DNA of 5,108 nucleotides, from positions 1 through 5,108 of the forward strand of contig DMQP01000100.1 of the NCBI GenBank assembly GCA_003455655.1, given 5' to 3'. A program made the translations under genes and the position numbers. Positions 1 through 5,108 of the stretch are shown here, one piece after another. How positions within the stretch are numbered: the first letter of the stretch is position 1; every line of letters starts with the position of its first letter. The stretch comes from Treponema sp. (GTDB lineage: Bacteria > Spirochaetota > Spirochaetia > Treponematales > Treponemataceae). The notes beneath the pieces were generated by a model. The model did no database searches and was not told the origin of the DNA. It saw nothing but the letters and a program-made list of their open reading frames with translations.

Positions 1-695
1 GTTGCATTCATGGGATCTGCAAAGATTAAATCTTTACCGTCAAGTTGTTCTAAGTTGAAGAAAGATTTATCCAGGTCAAGAATGTATTCCATGTTGCTTT
101 CGTTTTTGGTGTCGTTTCTGCTTATCTTGAACAGTGCAAAAGGTGTTATGTATCCAGTAGAAGAGAACTCTTCAATTTCTTTTGAAACAATCATGCTGGG
201 AAGAAGTGCTCCTCGCAACATAACACACATAACTGAATTGTTTATTTTTGCATCAATGTCTGGAATTTTATGAACAGCATAGTTTTGAACGGGGAAGGTT
301 ACTGGAGTTTTTACAATGATGTGTCCCTTTTTAACGGTTGGTTCATTTGTGTATGCCATGCGGAATAACATTTCGTATGCGCGCTGACTGTAGTACATAA
401 ACTCCTGATGATCTGTTCTTTCGTCGCGTAACTTTGCAATAACACGGCTTGCTTCTGCTTGTGCTTGTACATCTGTTTCGAATGAATAAACTTTTATTGC
501 TGGATGGGCTGAACAGATTTTTTGCATTTCATGACCCATCTTGTCGTATCCTTCGATAATTTTTTTCTCATCAACAGGATCAAAACTTTTCATTGTTTCT
601 TTGAACATCTGATCAAGACGGTGTAGATCATCCATGTCTTGTTGCGTCAGATATCCATCAAGGTCTTCAGCTTTAAGAATAATTTTGTTGCTCAT
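1..695 (-). CDS. Uracil phosphoribosyltransferase-like protein, 3' part cut off by window edge
   Basis: This minus-strand gene starts at the ATG at 695-693 and stays open for 231 codons to the window edge. The protein begins MSNKIILKAEDLDGY. Residues 158-168 (VMLRGALLPSM) resemble the conserved ILRAGLGM segment of uracil phosphoribosyltransferases. RND at 193-195 fits the later YRNEET region, and the visible end, LIFADPMNA (223-231), is the start of the PRPP loop (DPMxATGGS in the family). That family makes UMP from uracil and PRPP in the cytoplasm. In E. coli Upp the DPM lies near residue 129; here it is at 227-229, so about 85-100 extra charged, mostly helical residues precede the catalytic domain. 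RGALLPS in place of RAGL is unusual, so the substrate may not be uracil. The start is supported by AGAGG eight bases upstream. The superfamily is likely; canonical Upp activity is uncertain because the uracil-binding C-terminus is outside the window. Confidence 0.72.
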   Translation of the reverse strand, partial: MSNKIILKAEDLDGYLTQQDMDDLHRLDQMFKETMKSFDPVDEKKIIEGYDKMGHEMQKICSAHPAIKVYSFETDVQAQAEASRVIAKLRDERTDHQEFMYYSQRAYEMLFRMAYTNEPTVKKGHIIVKTPVTFPVQNYAVHKIPDIDAKINNSVMCVMLRGALLPSMIVSKEIEEFSSTGYITPFALFKISRNDTKNESNMEYILDLDKSFFNLEQLDGKDLIFADPMNA

Positions 696-703
696 GTGTG
701 ATT

Positions 704-708
704 CCTCT
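704..708 (-). promoter_or_regulatory. Ribosome binding site of the UPRT-like gene
   Basis: On the minus strand this reads AGAGG and lies eight bases before the ATG at 695. It is the main support for that start, since the gene runs off the window and its full length cannot be used. Confidence 0.6.
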
Positions 709-725
709 TTTTGTGTATTCGTAAC

Positions 726-754
726 ATTTTACACTGTTTTTTCAGAATGCACAA
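726..754 (-). promoter_or_regulatory. Candidate sigma-70 promoter of the UPRT-like gene
   Basis: Read on the minus strand, TTGTGC (754-749) and TAAAAT (731-726) are separated by exactly 17 bases. They match the -35 and -10 consensus at 4/6 and 5/6 positions. Transcription would start near 719, leaving a leader of about 24 bases with the ribosome binding site. The gap from the GH3 stop codon contains no convincing terminator hairpin, so readthrough from the upstream operon is also possible. Confidence 0.45.
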
Positions 755-776
755 TGAGACTTTTTCAAACCAAGTA

Positions 777-2873
777 CTAAAAATTAACAGTCTCTTGTAT
801 AGGTTTTGTAGCACCCAAAGTTAGAGCTTTTGCGCAAGGACTTGCATCGGAAACGGTAAGTATGTAGTTCCCCTCTTCAAAGAAAGAATTTCCGTCGTCA
901 TCAACTGTTTGGAATGCACTTGCATCTATGCTAAGGTGAACAGATTTTGTTTTTCCTTTAGCAACAGTAACTCTGGTAAATGCACATAAAGAACACAAAG
1001 GCTCGTCGTCTGTTCGCTTTTCTTTTGAAACATATACTTGAACTGTTTGGGTAGCGTCAAAAGTTCCTTCGTTAACAACAGTAACACTTACTTGTGCAGA
1101 GTGGTCTTTTTTGTTTACGCTTACTTGCATATTTTCAAAACGCCACTTTGTGTAACTTAATCCGAATCCAAAGGGGTAAAGTGCTTCTTTAGTCATGTAA
1201 CGGTAGGTTCGACCTTGCATGCTGTAATCTTCAAAAGCGGGTAAGTCTTCTGTCTTTTGGTAAAAGGTTAAGGGTAAGTGTCCAGACGGAACTGCGTTTC
1301 CAAACAAAATGTCTGCTACTGCATTACCGCCTTCTTCTCCGCCGTACCATGCAAACAAAATTGCATCAGCAATATCATCAGGAAAAGCAATTGCAGAACC
1401 ACCAGTAAGTACTAACACAACAGGAGTTCCTCTGTCATGAATTGCACGAAGATAATCTAATTGATACTGTGGAAGTTCTATTGCGTCACGGTCACCTTTT
1501 TTTGATTCAACTGCATCGCCTTCTTCTCCTTCCATCATGGCATCAAGGCCAAAGCAAGCAATTACAACATCTGCACTTTCTGCCATGCCAACTGTCCATC
1601 CACGCTGTTTACTGTCTGCATACATTCCCACACCTGGATGAAAGTCAAGAGTAATTTCTGGATGTTCGTCTATTTTTCCGGCGATGCCTTCGAGAATGGT
1701 TACCATGTGTGAGTTGATTCCATAATAGTTTCCTAAGAGAGCCATTGTGTTAGCAGCTGAAGGACCCATGACAACAATTTTATGAATATGTTTTTTGCCA
1801 CTTAACGGAAGTAAATTGTTTTTATTTTTTAAGAGAACAATACTTTCTTTTGCGACTTCTTTTGCAAGTTGACGGTTTTGAGGAGTGTCGACATCTTTTG
1901 CGCTCAGGTGTGCCCACTTTGATTTTTTCCACGAGTCGAACATTCCTAACTTCATGCGTGTCATCAAAAGACGAGAAACAGATTCATTTATTTTTTGTTC
2001 TGAAAGTAAACCCTGACGAACAGCACTAATGGCTGCATGGTATGTGCATCCGCAGTTAAGGTCGCATGAACAGTTTATTGCAAGTGCCGCAGATTCTTCT
2101 GCAGTTTTGGTAACTTTGTGTCCTTCATGAAAGTCACGAACAGCCCAACAGTCGCTTACAAAGTAGCCTTTAAAACCCCAGCGTTTTCGTACGATATCAG
2201 AAATAAGAAAATGACTTCCATTGCATGGTTCGCCATAGACACGGTTGTAAGCACCCATAACAGATTCAACTCCTGCTTTTACAAGTGCTTTGAATGCAGG
2301 AAGATAAGTAAGCCACAAATCTTTTTTTGAAGGATTAACATTTGCGCTGTGACGCGTTGCTTCTGGTCCTGAGTGTGCAACAAGATGTTTCGCACAAGCA
2401 GCTGTCTTTAAATATTCGGGGTCGTCGCCTTGTAAACCTTTTACTGCAGCTATTCCCATTTGAGAAGTTAAGTAAGGATCTTCTCCGAATGTTTCTTGAG
2501 CACGACCCCAGCGTGGATCACGAACTATGTTGATGTTAGGAGACCAATATGTTAACCCGCGGAACTGGCCGTTGTCTCCAACTTTTTGCGCTTCGTTGTA
2601 TTTTGCACGAGCTTCATCAGAAATGACATTGTATTCTTTTTGTGCAAGTTGTGTGTCGAAGGTTGCAGCAAGTGCTATTGCTTGCGGAAAAACAGTTGCG
2701 TTTCCGTTTCTAGCAACACCATGTAAACCTTCGTTCCACCAGTTGTATGGTTTTATTCCCAAACGCGGTATGCCCATGCTTTCATGTAACATAAGACCAA
2801 CTTTTTCTTCAAGCGTCATCTCTTTAATAAGAGCTTGTATTTCTTCTGTTCGTTCTTGTTCAATCTTTGACAT
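777..2873 (-). CDS. Glycoside hydrolase family 3, beta-xylosidase/beta-glucosidase type
   Basis: The 698-residue product should release single sugars from the non-reducing end of beta-linked oligosaccharides by a retaining mechanism. The (beta/alpha)8 barrel spans about residues 15-310 and carries WWNEGLHGVAR (45-55), DPRWGR (119-124), ETFGEDP (127-133), the substrate-binding KH (162-163) with GPEATRH, and VSDCW with the probable nucleophile Asp241. The alpha/beta sandwich domain (about 345-570) contains MEGEEGD; the acid/base is probably one of Glu448, Glu450 or Glu451, followed by GDR (460-462). YPFGFGLSYT (566-575) leads into a C-terminal fibronectin III-like domain (about 585-685). The WWNE-LHGVAR and DLNCG motifs favour the xylosidase-like branch, but beta-glucosidase or another specificity is possible. 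There is no signal peptide, so it is probably cytoplasmic and acts on imported oligosaccharides. The start is ATG at 2873; an upstream in-frame TTG at 2918 would overlap the preceding gene. It lies 19 bases after the serine hydrolase gene on the same strand, so the two are probably co-transcribed. Confidence 0.93.
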   Translation of the reverse strand: MSKIEQERTEEIQALIKEMTLEEKVGLMLHESMGIPRLGIKPYNWWNEGLHGVARNGNATVFPQAIALAATFDTQLAQKEYNVISDEARAKYNEAQKVGDNGQFRGLTYWSPNINIVRDPRWGRAQETFGEDPYLTSQMGIAAVKGLQGDDPEYLKTAACAKHLVAHSGPEATRHSANVNPSKKDLWLTYLPAFKALVKAGVESVMGAYNRVYGEPCNGSHFLISDIVRKRWGFKGYFVSDCWAVRDFHEGHKVTKTAEESAALAINCSCDLNCGCTYHAAISAVRQGLLSEQKINESVSRLLMTRMKLGMFDSWKKSKWAHLSAKDVDTPQNRQLAKEVAKESIVLLKNKNNLLPLSGKKHIHKIVVMGPSAANTMALLGNYYGINSHMVTILEGIAGKIDEHPEITLDFHPGVGMYADSKQRGWTVGMAESADVVIACFGLDAMMEGEEGDAVESKKGDRDAIELPQYQLDYLRAIHDRGTPVVLVLTGGSAIAFPDDIADAILFAWYGGEEGGNAVADILFGNAVPSGHLPLTFYQKTEDLPAFEDYSMQGRTYRYMTKEALYPFGFGLSYTKWRFENMQVSVNKKDHSAQVSVTVVNEGTFDATQTVQVYVSKEKRTDDEPLCSLCAFTRVTVAKGKTKSVHLSIDASAFQTVDDDGNSFFEEGNYILTVSDASPCAKALTLGATKPIQETVNF

Positions 2874-2885
2874 ATAATTACTATA

Positions 2886-2889
2886 CTCC
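2886..2889 (-). promoter_or_regulatory. Distant ribosome binding site of the GH3 gene
   Basis: GGAG on the minus strand lies 12 bases before the ATG at 2873, longer than the usual 5-9, and begins three bases after the TAA of the upstream serine hydrolase gene. No better site exists for this start. Ribosomes ending the upstream gene could assist initiation, which would be translational coupling (inference). Confidence 0.4.
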
Positions 2890-2892
2890 AAC

Positions 2893-4269
2893 TTATTGTG
2901 CTTTATCAAGAAAAGCAAATCGAATTACTTTAATAATGCCACCAGTAAGAGTTATAACAACGCTTAGCACTATGACAAAAAATAAATCGGGAACATAAGA
3001 TTTTACTACCCACAGCGGAGTTGAAAAAAATACTCTTGTGAAAGTAAGAAGCAGTGTTGGCCACAAAATATATGAAAGTATGTTAAGACAAATTGTCTTT
3101 GCAATTCCTCCTCTTACTTTCTTCTTAGTCAGTGCAGCAATAAATGTGAGTACAGAAAGACTGAGCATTGCAAAGTACAGTATGTCTAAGAGAATGTGCC
3201 TTAGCGCATAAGCAAATGGTTGTACGGGTTTTGCCTCTTGATTGAAAAGAAGAGAAAGTAAATTCCAAAAGACTTTATCCATAAGAGCGTTCATGCCAAA
3301 TTCATCATTTCCGTTTATCATAAAAGAAACTGCAAGATTTTTTTGCGGAAGAATGAACATGTAGGTTATATAGTTTTCAACTTGTCCGCCGTGGAAAATT
3401 ATGTCAGTGTCTTTGTAATTCATGTAGTTCCAACCCATTCCGTAGTATGCAGAATTTTCTTTGTCGATTGGAACATTGTTGTACCACATTACTTGTATAG
3501 CTTCTTTGCTAATAATTGAACTACCGTCTTCTGTTCTTCCGTTATTCAAATACATGCGAAGATATTTTTGATGATCGTAAGCTGTTGTTGCAATAAAGCC
3601 TGCTGGTTCGTGAAACCATGATGACTCTTTAGGATAGTCTGCATCTGACGGAATAAAAAAGCCAAACCAGTTGCGGTTGCCTTTTAGAAGATGTTCACTT
3701 CCTTTTACACTTTGCGAATCTGCGGAAGAAAGAGTCATGCCTAGTGGAGTAAAAATGTTTTCGTTTACATATTGAGCATAGCTTTTCCCCGAAACAGCTT
3801 CAATAATTTTTCCCAAAAGATCGTAGTTAACATTTGCATATTCATGTCTTTTGTAAGAACGCTTTGCTTTTACATTTGACAGTTTCATGTGTGTTCCAAA
3901 TCCGCTTGTCTGATTTAAAAGATCTTGAACAGTAACTGTTTGTGAAAAAGAATAACCGTCAACATATTTTGTAATGTCATCATCAAGATTAAGTTTGCCA
4001 CTTTCAACTAACTGCATAATGCATAGTGCGGTAAAAGATTTACTTTCTGAACCAATAAAAAACTGTTGGTCAAAACTACTGCACTGCCCATATGTTTTTT
4101 CTAAAAGTGTTTCACTTGGTGTGGTTATATAAAAAGCCATGCCAGGAATGTGATATGCTTTTACAACGTCGTCTAAATATGTTTTTATTTTAACAGAATC
4201 AATTTGAGTTTGTGAAAAACAAAATGTTGCGCAAAGAAGAACTATAAAGCAAAGAATTTGTTTTTTCAT
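2893..4269 (-). CDS. Exported beta-lactamase-fold serine hydrolase with C-terminal membrane helices
   Basis: This 458-residue protein belongs to the class C beta-lactamase/penicillin-binding-protein-like family (Pfam Beta-lactamase, PF00144). The family includes D-alanyl-D-alanine peptidases, esterases and some beta-lactamases. A signal peptide fills residues 1-19, with likely cleavage after CFS, and no proper lipobox is seen. The three catalytic motifs are present: SxxK as Ser74-Glu-Ser-Lys77 (nucleophile Ser74, base Lys77), Tyr144-Ala-Asn146, and His293-Gly-Gly295 in the position of the KTG/HxG motif. The hydrolase domain ends near residue 340. Three hydrophobic helices follow (about 358-380, 391-411 and 427-447), so the enzyme domain should face outside the cytoplasmic membrane and be anchored by its tail. 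The start ATG at 4269 has an excellent GAGGAG six bases upstream; a longer reading to 4389 would overlap the divergent alkD-like gene. It is the first gene of a probable two-gene operon with the GH3 enzyme. The substrate cannot be read from the sequence: peptidoglycan peptide and ester-linked glycan substituent are both possible. Confidence 0.9.
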   Translation of the reverse strand: MKKQILCFIVLLCATFCFSQTQIDSVKIKTYLDDVVKAYHIPGMAFYITTPSETLLEKTYGQCSSFDQQFFIGSESKSFTALCIMQLVESGKLNLDDDITKYVDGYSFSQTVTVQDLLNQTSGFGTHMKLSNVKAKRSYKRHEYANVNYDLLGKIIEAVSGKSYAQYVNENIFTPLGMTLSSADSQSVKGSEHLLKGNRNWFGFFIPSDADYPKESSWFHEPAGFIATTAYDHQKYLRMYLNNGRTEDGSSIISKEAIQVMWYNNVPIDKENSAYYGMGWNYMNYKDTDIIFHGGQVENYITYMFILPQKNLAVSFMINGNDEFGMNALMDKVFWNLLSLLFNQEAKPVQPFAYALRHILLDILYFAMLSLSVLTFIAALTKKKVRGGIAKTICLNILSYILWPTLLLTFTRVFFSTPLWVVKSYVPDLFFVIVLSVVITLTGGIIKVIRFAFLDKAQ

Positions 4270-4275
4270 ATCTTT

Positions 4276-4281
4276 CTCCTC
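4276..4281 (-). promoter_or_regulatory. Strong ribosome binding site of the serine hydrolase gene
   Basis: GAGGAG on the minus strand lies six bases before the ATG at 4269. It decides the start: the 40-codon upstream extension of the reading frame has no comparable site, and the signal peptide begins exactly here. Confidence 0.8.
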
Positions 4282-4300
4282 ACAATACAGTAACATGTGG

Positions 4301-4329
4301 TGGACAAGATTGTAAATAGAGACAATAAT
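4301..4329 (+). promoter_or_regulatory. Candidate promoter of the alkD-like gene
   Basis: TGGACA (4301-4306) and AATAAT (4324-4329) are spaced by 17 bases, each one base from the sigma-70 consensus. Transcription would begin near 4336, giving a leader of only about 11 bases that starts at the ribosome binding site. That is tight, so the true promoter could lie slightly upstream. The opposite strand must also carry a promoter for the serine hydrolase operon within the same 77 bases; I see only weak matches there, such as TTTACA at 4318-4313. Confidence 0.4.
4309..4326. repeat. Short inverted repeat in the divergent promoter region
   Basis: ATTGT (4309-4313) and ACAAT (4322-4326) form a perfect five-base inverted repeat with an eight-base spacer. 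It overlaps the candidate -10 of the alkD-like gene and lies between the two divergent starts, where an operator could sit. Arms this short are common by chance in AT-rich DNA, so function is speculative. Confidence 0.2.
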
Positions 4330-4335
4330 AGTGCT

Positions 4336-4340
4336 AGGAG
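4336..4340 (+). promoter_or_regulatory. Ribosome binding site of the alkD-like gene
   Basis: AGGAG lies six bases before the ATG at 4347. This spacing favours that ATG over the second in-frame ATG at 4353, which would be 12 bases away. Confidence 0.75.
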
Positions 4341-4346
4341 AAAAAT

Positions 4347-5039
4347 ATGAACATGTACGAAGAACTCTTGCAGTTTCAAGATAAAACATATCGCGATTTT
4401 CAAGTAAAACTTATTCCCGGATATTCAGCAGAAAAAATGATTGGAGTTCGAACACCAGTTTTGCGTGATTATGCTAAGCGCTTGTATAAAACAAATGATG
4501 CTTCTATAAGTAGATTTTTAAAAAAACTTCCGCATAGGTATTTTGATGAAAACCAACTGCATGCTTTTATTATTTCAGAGATTAAAGATTTTGATGAATG
4601 TCTTTTTCAAGTTGAAGCATTTTTGCCTTATGTAGATAACTGGGCAACGTGTGATCAACTTTCGCCAAAAGTGTTTAAGAAAAATCATCAGAAACTTTTG
4701 CCTTGTATAAAAAAATGGCTTAAGTCAGAACATGTTTTTACTCTTCGTTTTGCAGTGGGAATGTTGATGCAACACTTTTTAAATGATGATTTTAATGTCG
4801 ACTTTCTTAAACTTGCTGCAAGTGCTCTCAAAAAAAGTGATGATTACTATGTGCGCATGATGGTGGCATGGTATTTTGCAACTGCACTCGCAAAACAGTG
4901 GGATGCTGCTATTGTGTATATTAGGGAACAGAAACTTGAAGCGTGGACGCATAACAAGACAATTCAAAAGGCAGTAGAAAGTTATCGCATTACTTCTGAA
5001 CAAAAAGAGTATTTGAAAACGTTAAAAGTGAGAGAATAA
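4347..5039 (+). CDS. AlkD-like DNA alkylation repair protein
   Basis: The 230-residue product fits the DNA alkylation repair enzyme family (Pfam DNA_alkylation, PF08713), whose members are all-helical HEAT-like repeat proteins. Bacillus AlkD excises positively charged alkylated bases such as N3-methyladenine and N7-methylguanine without flipping them out. The N-terminal segment GVRTPVLRDYAK (33-44) is a typical family signature. YVDNWATCD (95-103) supplies Trp99 and Asp103 in the same W-x3-D spacing as AlkD Trp109 and Asp113. Arg134 in TLRFAVGML and Trp175 in YVRMMVAWYFATAL are the likely counterparts of AlkD Arg148 and Trp187. The key residues therefore appear intact, although I aligned them by eye. 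The protein has no signal peptide and is cytoplasmic. It is transcribed divergently from the serine hydrolase operon and shares no evident pathway with it. Its stop codon lies within the A-run flanking the downstream terminator. The family call is firm; the exact lesion specificity is not. Confidence 0.9.
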   Translation: MNMYEELLQFQDKTYRDFQVKLIPGYSAEKMIGVRTPVLRDYAKRLYKTNDASISRFLKKLPHRYFDENQLHAFIISEIKDFDECLFQVEAFLPYVDNWATCDQLSPKVFKKNHQKLLPCIKKWLKSEHVFTLRFAVGMLMQHFLNDDFNVDFLKLAASALKKSDDYYVRMMVAWYFATALAKQWDAAIVYIREQKLEAWTHNKTIQKAVESYRITSEQKEYLKTLKVRE

Positions 5040-5072
5040 AAAAAAGAGCCCCGTTTATTCACGGAGCTCTTT
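5038..5072. terminator. Bidirectional rho-independent terminator between converging genes
   Basis: AAAGAGCCCCG (5043-5053) pairs with CGGAGCTCTTT (5062-5072) around an eight-base loop, with one C-A mismatch in an 11-base stem. On the minus strand the stem is followed by eight T residues (complement of the A-run 5038-5045), a strong intrinsic terminator for a gene entering from the right. On the plus strand the stem is followed only by TTTC and AT-rich DNA, so it should end the alkD-like transcript less efficiently. Confidence 0.85.
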
Positions 5073-5090
5073 CAATCATTCAAGATAGAA

Positions 5091-5108
5091 CTAGAAACTT
5101 CCAGCTAC
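5091..5108 (-). CDS. Possible C-terminal end of a converging gene (five codons)
   Basis: On the minus strand the last bases of the window read VAGSF followed by TAG at 5093-5091, 18 bases before the minus-strand terminator hairpin. The strong terminator in this direction implies a gene arriving from the right. An end with small residues and a final Phe is common in outer-membrane beta-barrel proteins, where the last aromatic residue is part of the sorting signal. With five codons the frame is not certain: a second frame reads SWKFLVLS and then stops at TGA 5084-5082. Product unknown. Confidence 0.35.
   Translation of the reverse strand, partial: VAGSF

Noticed and set aside
10..273. Plus-strand open frame of 87 codons
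   Set aside because: It is antisense to the UPRT-like gene, whose minus-strand frame carries recognisable motifs. No ribosome binding site or family match is visible.
696..776. Intrinsic terminator after the GH3 gene
   Set aside because: No stable GC-rich stem followed by a T-run is present on the minus strand in this gap.
777..2873. GH3 enzyme as NagZ (beta-N-acetylglucosaminidase of wall recycling)
   Set aside because: The NagZ-type KHFPG motif and its His-Asp loop are absent. The KH is followed by LVAHSGPEATRH, and the protein has the sandwich and FnIII-like domains of the xylosidase/glucosidase type.
1442..2877. Four plus-strand open frames of 63-116 codons
   Set aside because: All lie antisense within the GH3 gene, whose motifs run continuously through the region; their products are low in recognisable features.
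2874..2918. TTG start at 2918 for the GH3 gene
   Set aside because: It would place 15 unconserved residues before MSKIEQ and overlap the end of the serine hydrolase gene without a ribosome binding site.
4213..4269. Lipoprotein signal on the serine hydrolase
   Set aside because: The cysteines at residues 13 and 17 are not preceded by a proper lipobox (LLC and ATFC do not fit), and cleavage after CFS by signal peptidase I fits better.
4270..4389. Upstream start at 4389 for the serine hydrolase
   Set aside because: It would bury the signal peptide behind 40 residues, overlap the divergent alkD-like gene, and ignore the GAGGAG site before 4269.
4779..5003. Minus-strand open frame of 74 codons
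   Set aside because: It is antisense to the conserved C-terminal half of the AlkD-like protein and has no start signals of note.

Overview
The window is low-GC bacterial DNA with tightly packed genes and no sign of a phage, insertion sequence, CRISPR array or RNA gene. A host-associated spirochaete of the Treponema type is my best guess. It rests on the AT-rich codon use, the cysteine-rich signal peptide ending in CFS/Q, and the gene mix, and it is an inference rather than a proof.

Layout, left to right. Positions 1-695 hold the first 231 codons of a minus-strand gene that leaves the window. Its last visible residues (FADPMNA) are the start of a PRPP-binding loop, which marks it as a uracil-phosphoribosyltransferase-like protein with an unusually long N-terminal region. 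An 81-base gap with a good candidate promoter separates it from a minus-strand family 3 glycoside hydrolase of the beta-xylosidase/beta-glucosidase type (777-2873). Nineteen bases upstream of that lies another minus-strand gene, an exported beta-lactamase-fold serine hydrolase with a three-helix membrane tail (2893-4269). These two very probably form one transcript.

A 77-base divergent intergenic region (4270-4346) separates this operon from a plus-strand AlkD-like DNA alkylation repair gene (4347-5039). Immediately after that gene is a hairpin with an eight-base A/T run. It looks like a bidirectional terminator, and its stronger direction is the minus strand. The last 18 bases are compatible with the C-terminal end of a converging minus-strand gene.

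How the genes work together: the serine hydrolase acts outside the cytoplasmic membrane, while the glycosidase has no signal peptide and should be cytoplasmic. The pair could process imported hemicellulose- or glycan-derived oligosaccharides, with the serine hydrolase as an esterase or cell-wall peptidase, but the sequence does not settle the substrate. The phosphoribosyltransferase and the repair enzyme look functionally unrelated to the pair. I found no clearly novel multi-gene system. The most notable points are the divergent, N-extended UPRT-like protein and the serine hydrolase-GH3 pairing.
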